Part shown: piece by piece, positions 14,868 through 26,170 of the stretch
Position numbering within the stretch: the stretch's first letter is position 1
How the letters are laid out: every line of letters starts with the position of its first letter
Assembly: GCA_002304345.1 (NCBI GenBank)
Contig: NEUU01000018.1
Location: forward strand, 19,932 to 83,931
Direction of reading: 5' to 3'
DNA: 64,000 nucleotides
From: Verrucomicrobia bacterium Tous-C9LFEB
GTDB taxonomy: Bacteria > Verrucomicrobiota > Verrucomicrobiia > Methylacidiphilales > UBA1321
Program-made: the position numbers and the translations under genes
The notes under the pieces: model-generated
What the model saw: the letters and a program-made list of their open reading frames with translations, nothing else
Told to the model about the DNA's origin: nothing
The model's database searches: none

Positions 14868-16040
14868 ATGATTATGGAACCTTCTCGTCGCGTTCAGGAA
14901 CTGACGCCCTCGCTGACCCTCGCCATCGATAGCAAAGCCAAAGCCATGAAGGCTGAAGGCATTGACGTCATTGGTTTTGGTGCGGGCGAACCCGACTTTG
15001 ACACGCCCGAACACATTAAAGCCGCGGCGATGGGCTCCCTTGACGCTGGCTTCACCAAATACACTCCGTCTTCGGGCATTCCTGAATTGCGCACCGCCAT
15101 CAGCGAGAAGCTCAAGAAGGACAACCGCCTCGATTACAAACCTTCGCAGATCATCGTCAACTGCGGCGCGAAGCATTCCTGTTTCAACGCCCTGCTGGCC
15201 ACCCTCGACGAAGGCGACGAAGTCATCATCCCGGCCCCGTACTGGCTGAGCTATCCTGAAATGGTCAAGCTCGTCGGCGGCGTGCCCGTGATCGTCCCCA
15301 CGACGGCGGAAAACGGTTACAAGATCACTCCCGACCAGTTCCGCGACGCGATGACGCCCCGCACGAAGATGATCATCATCAACACGCCCGGTAATCCCAC
15401 CGGCGCGGTCTACACCGAAAACGAACTCGCCGGCCTGGCCGACGTGGCGCTCGATGAAGACATCCTGATTCTCTCGGACGAAATTTACGAGAAGCTCGTC
15501 TATGATGATGCCAAGCACATCAGCATCGCCACGCTGAGCAACGACGTCTACAACCTCACGCTCACCGTCAACGGCTTCAGCAAGCCCTACGCGATGACCG
15601 GATGGCGCCTCGGTTACGTCGCCGCCCCCGAGGGCGTTGCGAAGGTGATCGACTCCCTCCAGAGCCACAGCACTTCCAACCCCACTTCCTTCGCGCAGAA
15701 GGGCGCTCTCGCCGCCTACAAGGGCCCGCAGGATTGCGTTGTTGAAATGCAAAAGGAATATGACCGCCGCCGCAAGCGCGCGATGGAACTCATCGACGGC
15801 ATCGGCCGCTTGAGCTACGTCCGCCCGCAGGGCGCGTTCTACATTCTGCTCAATATTGCGCAGACCGGCCTGAACTCCACGCAGTTCGCCGAGCAGCTCC
15901 TCGCCAAGGAAAAGGTCGCGGTTGTTCCCGGCCTCGCCTTTGGTGACGACTCCACGGTTCGCTTGTCCTATGCCACGAGCATGGAAAACATCGAGCAGGG
16001 TCTCGCCCGCATCGGCGAATTCGTCGGCAAGCTGTCGTAA
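14868..16040 (+). CDS. aspartate aminotransferase (class I/II, PLP)
   Basis: 390 residues. It transfers the amino group between aspartate and 2-oxoglutarate in the cytoplasm; related enzymes also act on other amino acids. FGAGEPDFDTPEHI and NTPGNPTGAVY are the substrate and PLP contact motifs of subgroup 1b enzymes. The PLP lysine is K239 in NGFSKPYAMTGWRLGY. ATGs at 14868 and 14874 both fit; the first is used. It is followed by an inverted repeat and then icd, both central-metabolism genes on the same strand. Confidence 0.88.
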   Translation: MIMEPSRRVQELTPSLTLAIDSKAKAMKAEGIDVIGFGAGEPDFDTPEHIKAAAMGSLDAGFTKYTPSSGIPELRTAISEKLKKDNRLDYKPSQIIVNCGAKHSCFNALLATLDEGDEVIIPAPYWLSYPEMVKLVGGVPVIVPTTAENGYKITPDQFRDAMTPRTKMIIINTPGNPTGAVYTENELAGLADVALDEDILILSDEIYEKLVYDDAKHISIATLSNDVYNLTLTVNGFSKPYAMTGWRLGYVAAPEGVAKVIDSLQSHSTSNPTSFAQKGALAAYKGPQDCVVEMQKEYDRRRKRAMELIDGIGRLSYVRPQGAFYILLNIAQTGLNSTQFAEQLLAKEKVAVVPGLAFGDDSTVRLSYATSMENIEQGLARIGEFVGKLS

Positions 16041-16071
16041 AAAACAGCGAGATCGAGTCCCCGGCTGAATG

Positions 16072-16136
16072 AACGGATGGAACGAAAGAGTTGAGAAAGC
16101 GTGAAAGCCTCTTAAACTCTTTTCGTCCCATCCGTT
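16072..16136. repeat. imperfect 22-bp inverted repeat between aspartate aminotransferase and icd
   Basis: Arms AACGGATGGAACGAAAGAGTT (16072-16092) and its near-complement at 16115-16136 (AACTCTTTTCG then TCCCATCCGTT), separated by 22 bases. It could form a long hairpin acting as a terminator or processing site; alternatively a small repeat element. Confidence 0.55.
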
Positions 16137-16174
16137 AATTTTATCAACCTAATCCCCTAATCGGCCCCCACATC

Positions 16175-17464
<1,290 letters not shown>

Positions 17465-17504
17465 CCAGCGTTGCGACCATCCCCAGGGGAGCTTGGGGGT
17501 AATG

Positions 17505-17542
17505 AAAAGGGCGGTACACCTCGTGTGTGCCGCCTTTTTGTT
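17505..17542 (+). terminator. intrinsic terminator after icd
   Basis: GGGCGGTACAC, a short loop and GTGTGCCGCCTTTTTG: a GC-rich stem followed by five T. It directly follows the icd stop codon by about 40 bp. Confidence 0.8.
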
Positions 17543-17571
17543 TAAAGTATCGGGAGTCGATATGGCGGTAT

Positions 17572-17687
17572 TGTAGGGCGGTTCTGTGAACCGCCGATTG
17601 GCAGCAAAGCTGCCGTCCTGTCCGGATGCAAGTGCTCCACTCTTGGCACCTGTGGTGCCAGTTGGCGGTTCACAGAACCGCCCTACA
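17572..17687. repeat. inverted-repeat element with 24-bp perfect arms
   Basis: Arms 17572-17595 and 17664-17687 are exact reverse complements (TGTAGGGCGGTTCTGTGAAC with CGCC). Each arm is itself a hairpin (GGCGGTT/AACCGCC). The centre holds further small hairpins. The same arm sequence occurs at 53226-53247. The rest of the 463-bp gap 17465-17927 shows the icd terminator and no gene. Confidence 0.7.
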
Positions 17688-17927
17688 GTTCGGATGCATG
17701 CTTCATGGGTTGCCTACTCTTAGAGACTCTGGACTCCGTCCCGGTTCTCGTCCCTAAAGCGGCCTCAGAACGAGGCAATACGGGGTCCGGTGTCACGCCG
17801 GGCTGCCTGATTTAGACCTGTTTATGGATGCGAGCCGCCGACCTTTAGGGGTAATCGCAAGAGGAAGAAAAATTCATATTTCCACTGTTGCGACAGCAGG
17901 CATCACGGGAGTAGAAACGAACCCATC

Positions 17928-19211
17928 GTGCAAGATTCTCCCACTCCCTCGCGGCATCACAACGACGCACTTTCCAATCGGCAACTTCGGGCCCTGGGCG
18001 AGATCGCCAGTGGCGTGGCGCATGAGTTCAATAATCTCCTCGCCCCGATGATGCTGCAGACGCTTTCCATCGAGCAGACCTGGGGCAAGGACCGGGAACT
18101 CGTGGAGGAGTTGCAACCGCTCAAGCAGGCCATCCAACAGGCCACGGAGCTTTGCCAGCGCATTCTCCTGCTCGGCCGCCGCTCGGCCGATACGCGCGAA
18201 CGGGTTTACCTGAACGACCTCGTTTCGAACACGCTCAAGCTCATTGGTAGCACGGTCGATCGTCGCATTCAGATTCAGTCGGTGTTCGACGAGACGTTGC
18301 CGCGCCTCTACACGTCCAGCGCTCTGGTCAGCGAGATGATCATCAATCTTTTCTTCAATGCCCGCGATACGTTGCTGGACGGCCTACAGCAGCGTTCGCC
18401 GGACAGCGATTGGACGCCGCGCATCCGGGTGGAGACGAGCGGGTTTTGGGTGCAGGGAGAGACGTCCCAGTTTTACCAACGCATCACGATTTCCGATAAC
18501 GGCATGGGTATGACCGAAGCCGTGCGCCAGCAGATTTTCCAGCCGTTCTTCACGACGAAGAAGACGGGGAAGGGGACTGGTCTCGGTCTCGCGGTGGTTT
18601 GGAGCTGCATTCATGCGCTTGACGGCAAGATCGAGGTCGAGAGCGAGCCGGGCAAGGGCTCCACGTTCATCCTCGAAATTCCGGCCGAGGCGCGCGCCGC
18701 AAAGAAGGTCAAAAAGGTCGTGCCAGACGCCGCCATGCTACCCGCCTCGGGGAATCACCGGTCGCGGATCTTGCTCGTGGACGACAACGATCTCGTGGTG
18801 CGGAGTTTTTCACGTTACCTCACGCGCTCGGGGCATCACGTGACCACCATCAGCGATGGCCAGGACGCCCTGCATTTGCTCCAGCGCGAGCACGAGAATT
18901 TCGATTTCATCCTGACCGATCTGAACATGCCGGGCCTCTCGGGTTCAGACCTGATCGACGCGGTGCGCCTGCTGCCGTTCCGGGGCCGGATCATCGTCAT
19001 GAGCGGTTTTGTCACCCCCGAACAAAAGGAATCGCTGCTGCTCAAGGGAGCGGCGGTGGTCCTGAGCAAGCCGATCACTCCGGACCGCTTGCTCAAGGAG
19101 CTGTCGGTCGATCCGATCTTCTGGCAGCAGACGAACCTGTCGATGAACGCGCATCATGCGCATTCGCACGACCACGATCAGGAACCGCACGAGTTGCCGA
19201 TTCCGGCGTAG
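17928..19211 (+). CDS. soluble hybrid histidine kinase with C-terminal receiver domain
   Basis: 427 residues with a GTG start at 17928; no signal peptide or membrane segment. HisKA dimerisation domain with H32 in [17 protein letters not shown], then an HATPase with an N-box-like [14 protein letters not shown] and [12 protein letters not shown] receiver domain covers about 283-400 (ILLVDDNDL, phospho-acceptor in [16 protein letters not shown]). No input domain is present, so the signal must come from a partner protein or the receiver itself. The last 25 residues are histidine-rich (HHAHSHDHD), possibly metal-binding. The next gene downstream is not a typical partner. Confidence 0.85.
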   Translation: MQDSPTPSRHHNDALSNRQLRALGEIASGVAHEFNNLLAPMMLQTLSIEQTWGKDRELVEELQPLKQAIQQATELCQRILLLGRRSADTRERVYLNDLVSNTLKLIGSTVDRRIQIQSVFDETLPRLYTSSALVSEMIINLFFNARDTLLDGLQQRSPDSDWTPRIRVETSGFWVQGETSQFYQRITISDNGMGMTEAVRQQIFQPFFTTKKTGKGTGLGLAVVWSCIHALDGKIEVESEPGKGSTFILEIPAEARAAKKVKKVVPDAAMLPASGNHRSRILLVDDNDLVVRSFSRYLTRSGHHVTTISDGQDALHLLQREHENFDFILTDLNMPGLSGSDLIDAVRLLPFRGRIIVMSGFVTPEQKESLLLKGAAVVLSKPITPDRLLKELSVDPIFWQQTNLSMNAHHAHSHDHDQEPHELPIPA

Positions 19212-19215
19212 GACA

Positions 19216-19300
19216 GGGCATTTCCAAATTCCAATTGGAGAAGGGGAGGGGGAAGGTCCGCAGATTTCGCCGATTCACACAGATTTAAAGGCAAAAGGCT
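19216..19300. repeat. composite repeat, left flank of the 19345-19794 gene
   Basis: GCATTTCCAAATTCCAATTG, a purine run, then CCGCAGATTTCGCCGATTC and AGATTTAAAGGCAAAAGGCT. It is an inverted counterpart of 19815-19920 and a relative of 4148-4245. Confidence 0.65.
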
Positions 19301-19344
19301 AATTCTTGAATTGGCGGCAAATGCCACGCACCCTGTCGGTACGC

Positions 19345-19794
19345 ATGAAGAGTTTACGCTTCCGATTAGCGGTCACAGCTTTGCTGGCTCTTCTCTTCTT
19401 TGGGATTGTTCTGCTATCTGTTGATTCGGATGTGGTGACGTCCCGTTACGCCACGAGGAAGGACGCGGAGAAAGACCAGCTCTTTGGCCGCGGTTGGCTA
19501 CCGGACTTCATTCCGATTTCGTCGCGACAGATTGTTACGCGCAATAATCTGGATTTGAACACGTCTGAAGGTGAGTTTTTCTGCGATTCGACGGAGGTGG
19601 GTTCATTCGTGCGGCGACTTGCTCGCTGGCAGACGGGTACCCGAACGCCCTTTATGCGGTTCGAGGAGGGTGTGGCCAAAATGAACGCCAAAGGCTATTT
19701 GGCCTATGAATATCGCGAGCACAAGGATGTGTGGGTCTTCTACGTGAACCCCGAAAAAGGGCATGTGGAATATGTGTTTTGGATGGAGCGTTAA
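19345..19794 (+). CDS. membrane-anchored protein of unknown function, flanked by inverted repeats
   Basis: 149 residues from the ATG at 19345; ATG 19321 and TTG 19306 upstream are alternatives. One N-terminal membrane segment (about 6-25, LAVTALLALLFFGIVLLSV) is followed by a soluble region with RGWLPDFIPISSRQIVTRNN and LDLNTSEGEFFCD. The pattern GWLPxxxP..I...N.DLN looks like a conserved periplasmic domain I have seen only as uncharacterised. It is flanked on both sides by inverted copies of one repeat family, suggesting it may have moved as a unit or was captured between repeats. No function assigned. Confidence 0.6.
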   Translation: MKSLRFRLAVTALLALLFFGIVLLSVDSDVVTSRYATRKDAEKDQLFGRGWLPDFIPISSRQIVTRNNLDLNTSEGEFFCDSTEVGSFVRRLARWQTGTRTPFMRFEEGVAKMNAKGYLAYEYREHKDVWVFYVNPEKGHVEYVFWMER

Positions 19795-19814
19795 CCGCGT
19801 CCGGGCTCTCTGAT

Positions 19815-19920
19815 TCATTTAAGCCTTTTGCCTTTAAATCGGCGTCCATCTGCGAAATCTGCGGACTTCTCGTTTTCATTCCCGCAATTGGCATTTGGCG
19901 ATTGGAAATTGGCAATTTCC
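19815..19920. repeat. composite repeat, right flank of the 19345-19794 gene
   Basis: AAGCCTTTTGCCTTTAAATC, CATCTGCGAAATCTGCGGAC and CAATTGGCATTTGGCGATTG modules, the reverse complement in order of the left copy at 19216-19300. No gene is seen in it. Confidence 0.65.
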
Positions 19921-19962
19921 CCCCTTTGTCCGTGACAACGGCACGACAGCGCAATTCAGGGC

Positions 19963-19990
19963 TTGCGCGTTGGGCGACCTGCTTTATAAC
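19963..19990 (+). promoter_or_regulatory. candidate promoter of carB
   Basis: TTGCGC (19963-19968), 16-bp spacer, TATAAC (19985-19990), 28 bp before the carB ATG. The -10 matches the consensus at five of six bases. Confidence 0.4.
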
Positions 19991-20018
19991 CGAAGGCCAC
20001 TATCTACGCTGACTTTTT

Positions 20019-23000
20019 ATGCCCAAACGTACCGATCTTCACTCCATTCTCCTCATCGGCAGCGGCCCGATTATCATCGGCCAGGCCTGCGAATTCGATT
20101 ATTCTGGTGTTCAAGCCTGTAAGGCGTTGAAAGAGGAGGGTTTCCGCGTTATTTTGATCAATAGTAATCCGGCCACGATCATGACCGATCCGGAGTTCGC
20201 GGATCGCACGTATATCGAGCCGATTACGCCCGAAGTGGTGGAGAAGATCATCGAGCGGGAAAAGCCCGATGCGTTGCTGCCCACACTGGGCGGTCAGACG
20301 GCCCTCAATACCGCCATGTCGCTGTTTGAATCGGGCGTGCTGGCCAAGCACAACGTCCAGATGATCGGCGCGAATGCCGAAGCGATCAAGAAGGGCGAAG
20401 ACCGCCTTTTGTTCAAGGAAGCGATGCAGAAGATCGGGCTCGATGTGCCGATCTCCGGCGTGGCGCATACCATTGAAGAAGCGCGCACTATTGCGCTGCG
20501 CATCGGTCGTTACCCGCTCATCATTCGTCCCGCGTTCACCATGGGCGGCACGGGCGGCGGCATCGGTTACAACCGCGAAGAATTCGAAGAGATCGTCCAG
20601 CGCGGACTCGATTTGTCCCCCGTCACCGAAGTGCTCATCGAGGAATCGCTCCTCGGCTGGAAAGAGTACGAGATGGAGGTCATGCGCGACCGCAAAGACA
20701 ACTGCGTCATCATCTGCTCCATCGAGAATTTCGATCCGATGGGTGTGCACACCGGCGACAGCATCACCGTCGCTCCCGCGCAGACGCTCACGGACAAAGA
20801 ATATCAGCTCATGCGCGACGCTTCGTTCGCGGTCATCCGCGAGATTGGCGTTGAAACCGGCGGATCGAACATCCAGTTCGGCGTTTGCCCCGACACGGGC
20901 CGCATGGTCGTGATCGAAATGAACCCGCGCGTGTCGCGCTCCTCGGCGCTCGCGTCGAAGGCGACCGGCTTCCCGATTGCGAAGATCGCCGCGAAGCTCG
21001 CGGTGGGTTACACGCTCGATGAAATCCGCAACGACATCACGCGCGAGACCCCGGCCAGCTTCGAGCCGACCATCGATTACGTCGTGACGAAGATCCCGCG
21101 TTTCGCGTTCGAAAAATTCCCGCAAGCCGACGCGACGCTCACCACGCAGATGAAGAGCGTGGGCGAGGCGATGGCCATTGGCCGCACGTTCAAGGAATCG
21201 CTGCAAAAGGCGCTCCGTTCGCTCGAGGTCGGCGCGTGGGGCTTCAGCGGCGGCAAGCTCGGTGGCCGCACGTTGCCCGCGATGGATGTCATCCAGCAGA
21301 AGCTGACCACGCCCAATGGCGAACGCATTTTCTACATCCGGCAGGCATTCCGAGCCGGGCTCTCGGTCGAGCAGATTTTCGAACTGACGAAGATCGACCG
21401 CTGGTTCCTCGATAACCTCAAGCAGATCGTCGACGAAGAGGAGATTCTCTTCACGAAGCCGAATCCCGATAACCTCGCGAAGATCAAGTCACTCGGTTTC
21501 TCCGACCGCCAGATCGGCGCGGCTTGGAACAAGACCGAGAGCGAGATCCGCACGCTCCGCAAGGAAAAGGGCATCGTCCCGAGCTATCGCCTAGTCGATA
21601 CCTGCGCGGCGGAATTCGAAGCCTACACGCCGTACTTTTATTCCACCTACGACACCGACGATGATGAAGTGCGCGAGACGGAAAAGAAAAAGATCATGAT
21701 TCTGGGCGGTGGTCCGAATCGTATCGGGCAGGGCATCGAATTCGATTACTGTTGCGTGCATGCCGCGTTCGCGTTGAAGGCGATCGGTTTTGAAACGTTG
21801 ATGGTGAATTCCAACCCGGAAACCGTCTCGACCGACTACGATACCTCCGACAAGTTGTTCTTTGAACCGCTCACGCTGGAAGACGTGCTGAATATCTACG
21901 AGCGCGAAAAAGTGTGGGGCGTCATCGTTCAGTTCGGTGGCCAGACTCCGCTCAATCTCGCCGCCGGTCTGAAAGCCAATGGCGTGAACATCATCGGTAC
22001 TTCCGTCGAATCGATCGACCGCGCCGAAGACCGCAAGCTGTTCCAGGAAATGCTGCACCACCTCAAGATTCGCCAGCCGACAAACGGCACTGCGACGAAT
22101 GAGGAAGAAGCCATTGCCGCCGCGAAGAAGATCGGTTACCCCGTGCTCGTGCGCCCCTCGTTCGTGCTCGGTGGTCGCGCCATGCAGATCGTCTACAGCG
22201 ACGAAGAACTCAGCTATTACATGCGCAACGCCGTGGCGGCTTCGCCCGAGCGCCCGGTGTTGATCGACGACTTCCTCGAAGACGCGATCGAAGTCGACGT
22301 GGATTGTATCGCCGACGGTGAAACTGCCGTAATCGGGGCGATCATGCAGCACATCGAACAAGCGGGCGTGCACTCCGGCGATAGCGCCTGCGCGATCCCG
22401 GCTCCGAGCCTTTCCGATACGGTCAAGAATGAGATTCGCCGCGCCACCTTGGCGATGGCGAAGGAACTCAACGTCAAAGGACTGATGAACGTCCAGTTCG
22501 CCGTGAAGGACGACGTTGTGTACGTGCTCGAAGTCAATCCCCGCGCGTCGCGGACCGTGCCGTTTGTCAGCAAGTCCATCGGTGTGCCGCTGGCGAAACT
22601 CGCCGCGCAGATCATGGCGGGCAAGACGCTGAAGGAACTCGGCTTCACGCAGGAAGTCACCCCGAAGCATTACTCGGTCAAGGAAGCGGTGTTCCCGTTC
22701 GCGAAGTTCCGGGGCGTGGATATCTTGCTTGGACCGGAAATGAAGTCGACCGGCGAAGTCATGGGCATCGACGACGATTTCGGCACCGCCTACGCGAAAG
22801 CGCAGATGGCTGCCGCCCCGGCGCTCCCGCTCAAGGGCAACGTGTTCATCAGCGTGCGCGATTCGGACAAGCCCGCTGCCGTGGAATTGGCCAAGCAATT
22901 GGTCGAGCTCGGCTTGAAGATTTATAGCAGCGCGGGAACCACGAAAGCGTTGCGCGAAGCGCAGGTGCCGTGCTTGCCGCTGTTCAAGATCACCGAGGGT

Positions 23001-23240
23001 CGCCCCAACATCCTCGACATGCTTAAGAACAACGAGATGGCGCTCATCATCAACACGCCGCACGGGCCTGTCGCCCGTGCCGACGAGGTGAAGATCCGCA
23101 CCACCGCGCTCTACCAGAAGGTTCCTGTCATGACCACGATGGCCGCTGCCGCGGCAACGGTGGAAGGCATCCGCTCCATGCAGAAGGAACCGCTCCAGGT
23201 GAAGTCGCTGCAGGAATATCACGCGGCCGCGAAAGCCTAG
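20019..23240 (+). CDS. carB: carbamoyl-phosphate synthase large subunit
   Basis: 1073 residues, full length. With the small subunit CarA it makes carbamoyl phosphate from bicarbonate, ammonia (from glutamine) and two ATP for pyrimidines and arginine. The two homologous ATP-grasp halves are clear: [18 protein letters not shown] near the start and [19 protein letters not shown] at about 563. The oligomerisation domain lies between, and an MGS-like allosteric domain is at the C-terminus ([20 protein letters not shown]). carA is not in the window. The gene is followed by a strong terminator, so it looks monocistronic. Confidence 0.97.
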   Translation: MPKRTDLHSILLIGSGPIIIGQACEFDYSGVQACKALKEEGFRVILINSNPATIMTDPEFADRTYIEPITPEVVEKIIEREKPDALLPTLGGQTALNTAMSLFESGVLAKHNVQMIGANAEAIKKGEDRLLFKEAMQKIGLDVPISGVAHTIEEARTIALRIGRYPLIIRPAFTMGGTGGGIGYNREEFEEIVQRGLDLSPVTEVLIEESLLGWKEYEMEVMRDRKDNCVIICSIENFDPMGVHTGDSITVAPAQTLTDKEYQLMRDASFAVIREIGVETGGSNIQFGVCPDTGRMVVIEMNPRVSRSSALASKATGFPIAKIAAKLAVGYTLDEIRNDITRETPASFEPTIDYVVTKIPRFAFEKFPQADATLTTQMKSVGEAMAIGRTFKESLQKALRSLEVGAWGFSGGKLGGRTLPAMDVIQQKLTTPNGERIFYIRQAFRAGLSVEQIFELTKIDRWFLDNLKQIVDEEEILFTKPNPDNLAKIKSLGFSDRQIGAAWNKTESEIRTLRKEKGIVPSYRLVDTCAAEFEAYTPYFYSTYDTDDDEVRETEKKKIMILGGGPNRIGQGIEFDYCCVHAAFALKAIGFETLMVNSNPETVSTDYDTSDKLFFEPLTLEDVLNIYEREKVWGVIVQFGGQTPLNLAAGLKANGVNIIGTSVESIDRAEDRKLFQEMLHHLKIRQPTNGTATNEEEAIAAAKKIGYPVLVRPSFVLGGRAMQIVYSDEELSYYMRNAVAASPERPVLIDDFLEDAIEVDVDCIADGETAVIGAIMQHIEQAGVHSGDSACAIPAPSLSDTVKNEIRRATLAMAKELNVKGLMNVQFAVKDDVVYVLEVNPRASRTVPFVSKSIGVPLAKLAAQIMAGKTLKELGFTQEVTPKHYSVKEAVFPFAKFRGVDILLGPEMKSTGEVMGIDDDFGTAYAKAQMAAAPALPLKGNVFISVRDSDKPAAVELAKQLVELGLKIYSSAGTTKALREAQVPCLPLFKITEGRPNILDMLKNNEMALIINTPHGPVARADEVKIRTTALYQKVPVMTTMAAAAATVEGIRSMQKEPLQVKSLQEYHAAAKA

Positions 23241-23272
23241 TGGTTTCTCTGGCCTCGAACTAGCGTTTTGAT

Positions 23273-23311
23273 AAAAGCCCTCTCTGCAACAGAGAGGGCT
23301 TTTGCTTTTTT
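23273..23311 (+). terminator. intrinsic terminator after carB
   Basis: Perfect 14-bp stem AAAAGCCCTCTCTG / CAGAGAGGGCTTTT with a 3-base loop, followed by GCTTTTTT. Confidence 0.9.
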
Positions 23312-23374
23312 ACTGGAGACTTGCGTCAGCAAGGAGAAGTGCCACGATTTCTTGAGAAAACAAAAGGCATGTCG

Positions 23375-23995
23375 ATGAAAGTATGTAACTGGAGATTGAT
23401 GGCAAGTCTTGGCATGTTCTGGCTTGCTGGAGCGGTCGTTGCTCAGGAGTCGCGAAATGTGAAAGGCGATGCCGCGATTGATCGGGTGGAGGCGCTGACG
23501 AACGCGCTTGGGGTTAAAGGTGTGGGTGCTAAACTTCAGACGGATAAATTCATCCATTCTTTTCCGGAACTAAAAACGAAAGAGATTGAAGATCTAATCA
23601 TTGAGGTGCGAAGGAAATCGCAAGGTTCTGGTGAAATTCCATCTGATGATCTCGCGTTCAAAGATGCGAAGGGGCAGGTACAAGTCTTTGGTAAAATCAA
23701 GTATGCCGCGTCTAGTTATGTGGCGCAGCAGGTTCTTTTTCAAGATTTAGCGATGAATTCCCTGCCAGTGAGCTTGCTTGTGCAGATATATGCCATTGAT
23801 GTAGATGGTCCCGGGGAATTATGTGTCGTTGGAAGAGTGTTCAATAAAAGCAGGCAGGTTTTTGAGGTGGACCATAGAAGGATTTATTTCATAAGGGGAA
23901 ATGCGGTGATTGCTCTCAGAAGTGTCGGTGATAGTAGGGAGGTTAAAGGTGTAGCGCTTGTTGTTGATCAAGTGATCAAGGATAACTTGAAATAA
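23375..23995 (+). CDS. exported protein of unknown function
   Basis: 206 residues from the ATG at 23375, picked because AAAGG lies upstream; an ATG two codons earlier is also possible. There is a signal peptide (about 1-22, ending VVAQ). The mature protein is of mixed alpha/beta type, with a stretch resembling a small assembled domain (ELCVVGRVFNKSRQVFEVDH) but no known motif. Base composition is clearly more AT-rich than neighbours, suggesting a different origin or relaxed selection. It stands alone between carB's terminator and an aminotransferase gene. Confidence 0.55.
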   Translation: MKVCNWRLMASLGMFWLAGAVVAQESRNVKGDAAIDRVEALTNALGVKGVGAKLQTDKFIHSFPELKTKEIEDLIIEVRRKSQGSGEIPSDDLAFKDAKGQVQVFGKIKYAASSYVAQQVLFQDLAMNSLPVSLLVQIYAIDVDGPGELCVVGRVFNKSRQVFEVDHRRIYFIRGNAVIALRSVGDSREVKGVALVVDQVIKDNLK

Positions 23996-24102
23996 GAGCA
24001 AAAGAGCAATAAGGAAAGTTTTAAGCGGAATTTGACGGCTTTATGGATGTTTGTGGAGTTTCGTTTTGACTCTGTGAAAATCGGCGTAAGCTGGGTGGTG
24101 TT

Positions 24103-25263
24103 ATGACCACTCCTGCCATTGAGCACATCATTGCCAACGATTCCATCCGTCACGATTGGTTTCCGGTCACGCGCAATCGCATCTTTCTCGGTCATGCCGG
24201 GGTGTCGCCGATTCCGCGTGTCGCGGTGGAATGTTTGCAACGCGGTGCGCAAGCCGCGGCGGAGGATCAACAGGAAGCAGGCGATTTCATTGGCCGCGTC
24301 GAAGCGGTGCGCGAAGCGGGCGCGAGCCTGATCGGGGCGCACAAGTCGGAGATTGCGTTGCTCGGGCCGACGTCGCTCGGCTTGAATCTCGTGGCGCTGG
24401 GCCTTGACTGGCAGGCGGGCGATGAAGTGATTTTTTATCCCGACGATTACCCTGCCAATGTCTACCCGTGGCAACATCTTGCCGAGCGCGGGGTGAAGAT
24501 CGTTCCGCTGCAGCCCGTTCGCGTGGGAGAGATCACGCCGGAGTTGGTTCGTGCGGCGATCACCTCGAAGACAAAGCTGGTCGCGCTTGCCTCGTGCCAT
24601 TTTTTGACGGGCTATCGACTCGACTATCGTGCGATTGGCGAGGAGTTGAAGAAGCGTGGGATTCTCTTTTGCCTCGACGGGATTCAATCCTTGGGTGCGA
24701 CGACCATTGACGCGCAGTACATCGACTTCCTCAGCGCGGACTCGCACAAGTGGATGCTCGGGCCCTCGGGTGCCGGGGTTTTCTATGTGAAGAAGGAGCA
24801 TTTCGACCGTCTCAAGCCGGTGTTGGTCGGTTCCTGGAATGTGCGCTCGCCGAATTTCATCGCACAACCAGAGATCAAGTTTGAAGCCACCGCGCGACGT
24901 TACGAACCGGGCAGTCTCTACCTGCTCGGCCTCGAAGGGATGAAAGCGAGCATCGATCTGCTCGTCGGCGTCGGTATCGACGCCATCGAAAAGCGGCTCC
25001 AGCATTTGCGCCGGTTCGTGGTGGAGACGGCGGCGCAGCGCGGGCTCTCCGTACTCTATGCGGAGCGGCCTGTCGAGCAGATGAGCGGAATTTCCACGAT
25101 CTCGCTCGCAGGCAAGGATGCCGTCGCCATCGGCAAACGATTCAGCGAGGCGAAGGTGTCGGTCTCGATCCGTCACGATCGCGCCGGCGTGCCGCACCTG
25201 CGACTCTCGCCGCACTTCTACAATACCGAGGCGGAGCTGAAGACCGCGTTGGAATTGGTGTAG
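24103..25263 (+). CDS. class V aminotransferase / cysteine desulfurase-like PLP enzyme
   Basis: 386 residues of fold type I, class V. The PLP lysine is in SADSHKWMLGPSGAGVFYV. FLGHAGVSPIP at the start and FCLDGIQSLGATTID (cofactor aspartate in LDG) are typical. The loop cysteine needed by true cysteine desulfurases is not evident, and no iscU/suf genes are near, so an aminotransferase, isopenicillin epimerase-like or other class V reaction is possible. The cell's real substrate cannot be read from sequence. Monocistronic by spacing. Confidence 0.8.
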   Translation: MTTPAIEHIIANDSIRHDWFPVTRNRIFLGHAGVSPIPRVAVECLQRGAQAAAEDQQEAGDFIGRVEAVREAGASLIGAHKSEIALLGPTSLGLNLVALGLDWQAGDEVIFYPDDYPANVYPWQHLAERGVKIVPLQPVRVGEITPELVRAAITSKTKLVALASCHFLTGYRLDYRAIGEELKKRGILFCLDGIQSLGATTIDAQYIDFLSADSHKWMLGPSGAGVFYVKKEHFDRLKPVLVGSWNVRSPNFIAQPEIKFEATARRYEPGSLYLLGLEGMKASIDLLVGVGIDAIEKRLQHLRRFVVETAAQRGLSVLYAERPVEQMSGISTISLAGKDAVAIGKRFSEAKVSVSIRHDRAGVPHLRLSPHFYNTEAELKTALELV

Positions 25264-25314
25264 GGGAGGGGCGGATTTCTCGCAGGCCTCGCCAAGACGC
25301 AGAGTGGGATGCCG

Positions 25315-25695
25315 TCATTTCCAACGATGACCGCATTTCTGACAGACGTAGGTTCTCTTTGAGAAGGGAATTGGAATTTTGAATATGCAGAGAATGACAA
25401 GTGCTAGTCTCTGAAGAAAATCGTCTTGTTTTACCTCAGTTGAAGAGCATTCCGGGCAAGTGATAATCTCCAGGATTCCCTCGGAGGTGGCACGTCGACT
25501 TGCAAGTATTTCCAAGGCTCGCTCTACATCGATATCGGAAACTTGAAGGCGTACACCGCCAAGAGCAGTGATCCAAAACCAGTCATTTCGGGCGACAAAT
25601 TCATCGGGTATAAATGCGGTAATGCCAGAGCCCTCAAGGTGAGTCTTTGTCAACTCTGCCTCGCCTAGGTTAACGAACGTAGCAATAGTAACCAT
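25315..25695 (-). CDS. DUF2007 domain protein with C-terminal zinc ribbon
   Basis: 126 residues. The N-terminal part (MVTIATFVNLGEAELTKTHL, then GVRLQVSDIDVERALEIL) matches the DUF2007 'signal-transducing protein' pattern seen in many bacteria. The C-terminal half carries C80/C83 (CPEC) and C118/C121 (CQKC) around a hydrophobic stretch (LALVILCIFKIPIPF), giving a zinc ribbon split by a possible membrane-associated segment. Function unknown. It is convergent with the aminotransferase gene and divergent from rpmH. Confidence 0.7.
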   Translation of the reverse strand: MVTIATFVNLGEAELTKTHLEGSGITAFIPDEFVARNDWFWITALGGVRLQVSDIDVERALEILASRRATSEGILEIITCPECSSTEVKQDDFLQRLALVILCIFKIPIPFSKRTYVCQKCGHRWK

Positions 25696-25992
25696 ATAAG
25701 GCCCTCCGTGACAGTAATGCTAAGGGATGAATATGATGGGGAAAGTTAAATCTAGGAAGCCTGTTTGTGTCTGCCTTCGGGCGCACTGGCGATCTCGCTG
25801 AGTCCCGGGGATTTGCAAGCGCTGGACGAGGTATTTCCCGTCGGAGCGGCGGCTGGAACGCGCTATCCGGCCAGTATGATGGGGCATGTGAGGCGATAAC
25901 GGGTGAAAAAACTGCTTCTTTGGCCATAAAAACCTCTTGTCATCACCACAGTTACTGGTAGTTTCTACCCTTCCCAGAACAAGAGTTATTTT
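25696..25992. other. intergenic region upstream of rpmH
   Basis: 297 bp between the divergent DUF2007 gene and rpmH. I looked for DnaA boxes, because rpmH often neighbours dnaA and the origin, and saw none. A weak TTGTCA (25937-25942) could serve as -35 for rpmH. No gene is seen. Confidence 0.5.
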
Positions 25993-26166
25993 ATGAAGAG
26001 AACCTATCAGCCGTCGAAGAAGCGCCGTGTGCGTCAGTTTGGATTTTTGAGCCGTACCCGCACCAAGAACGGTCGCGCCATTTTGAGCCGCCGTCGCGCC
26101 AAGGGCCGTGTCCGTTTGGCCGGTAAACATACGTCGGTCAAGTTTACGCCTCACACCAAGGCTTAG
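25993..26166 (+). CDS. rpmH: 50S ribosomal protein L34
   Basis: 57 residues, starting [20 protein letters not shown] and continuing [18 protein letters not shown], the L34 signature; highly basic. The C-terminus is about ten residues longer than the E. coli protein (46 residues), ending KFTPHTKA. It begins the conserved rpmH-rnpA-yidD-yidC block, with 4 bp to rnpA. Confidence 0.96.
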   Translation: MKRTYQPSKKRRVRQFGFLSRTRTKNGRAILSRRRAKGRVRLAGKHTSVKFTPHTKA

Positions 26167-26170
26167 TTTG

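Noticed and set aside
21591..23222. 543-codon minus-strand open frame inside carB
   Set aside because: Shadow of carB; Arg/His/Asp-rich, no domain.
25696..25992. Possible replication origin beside rpmH
   Set aside because: No DnaA boxes, no dnaA or dnaN gene nearby.
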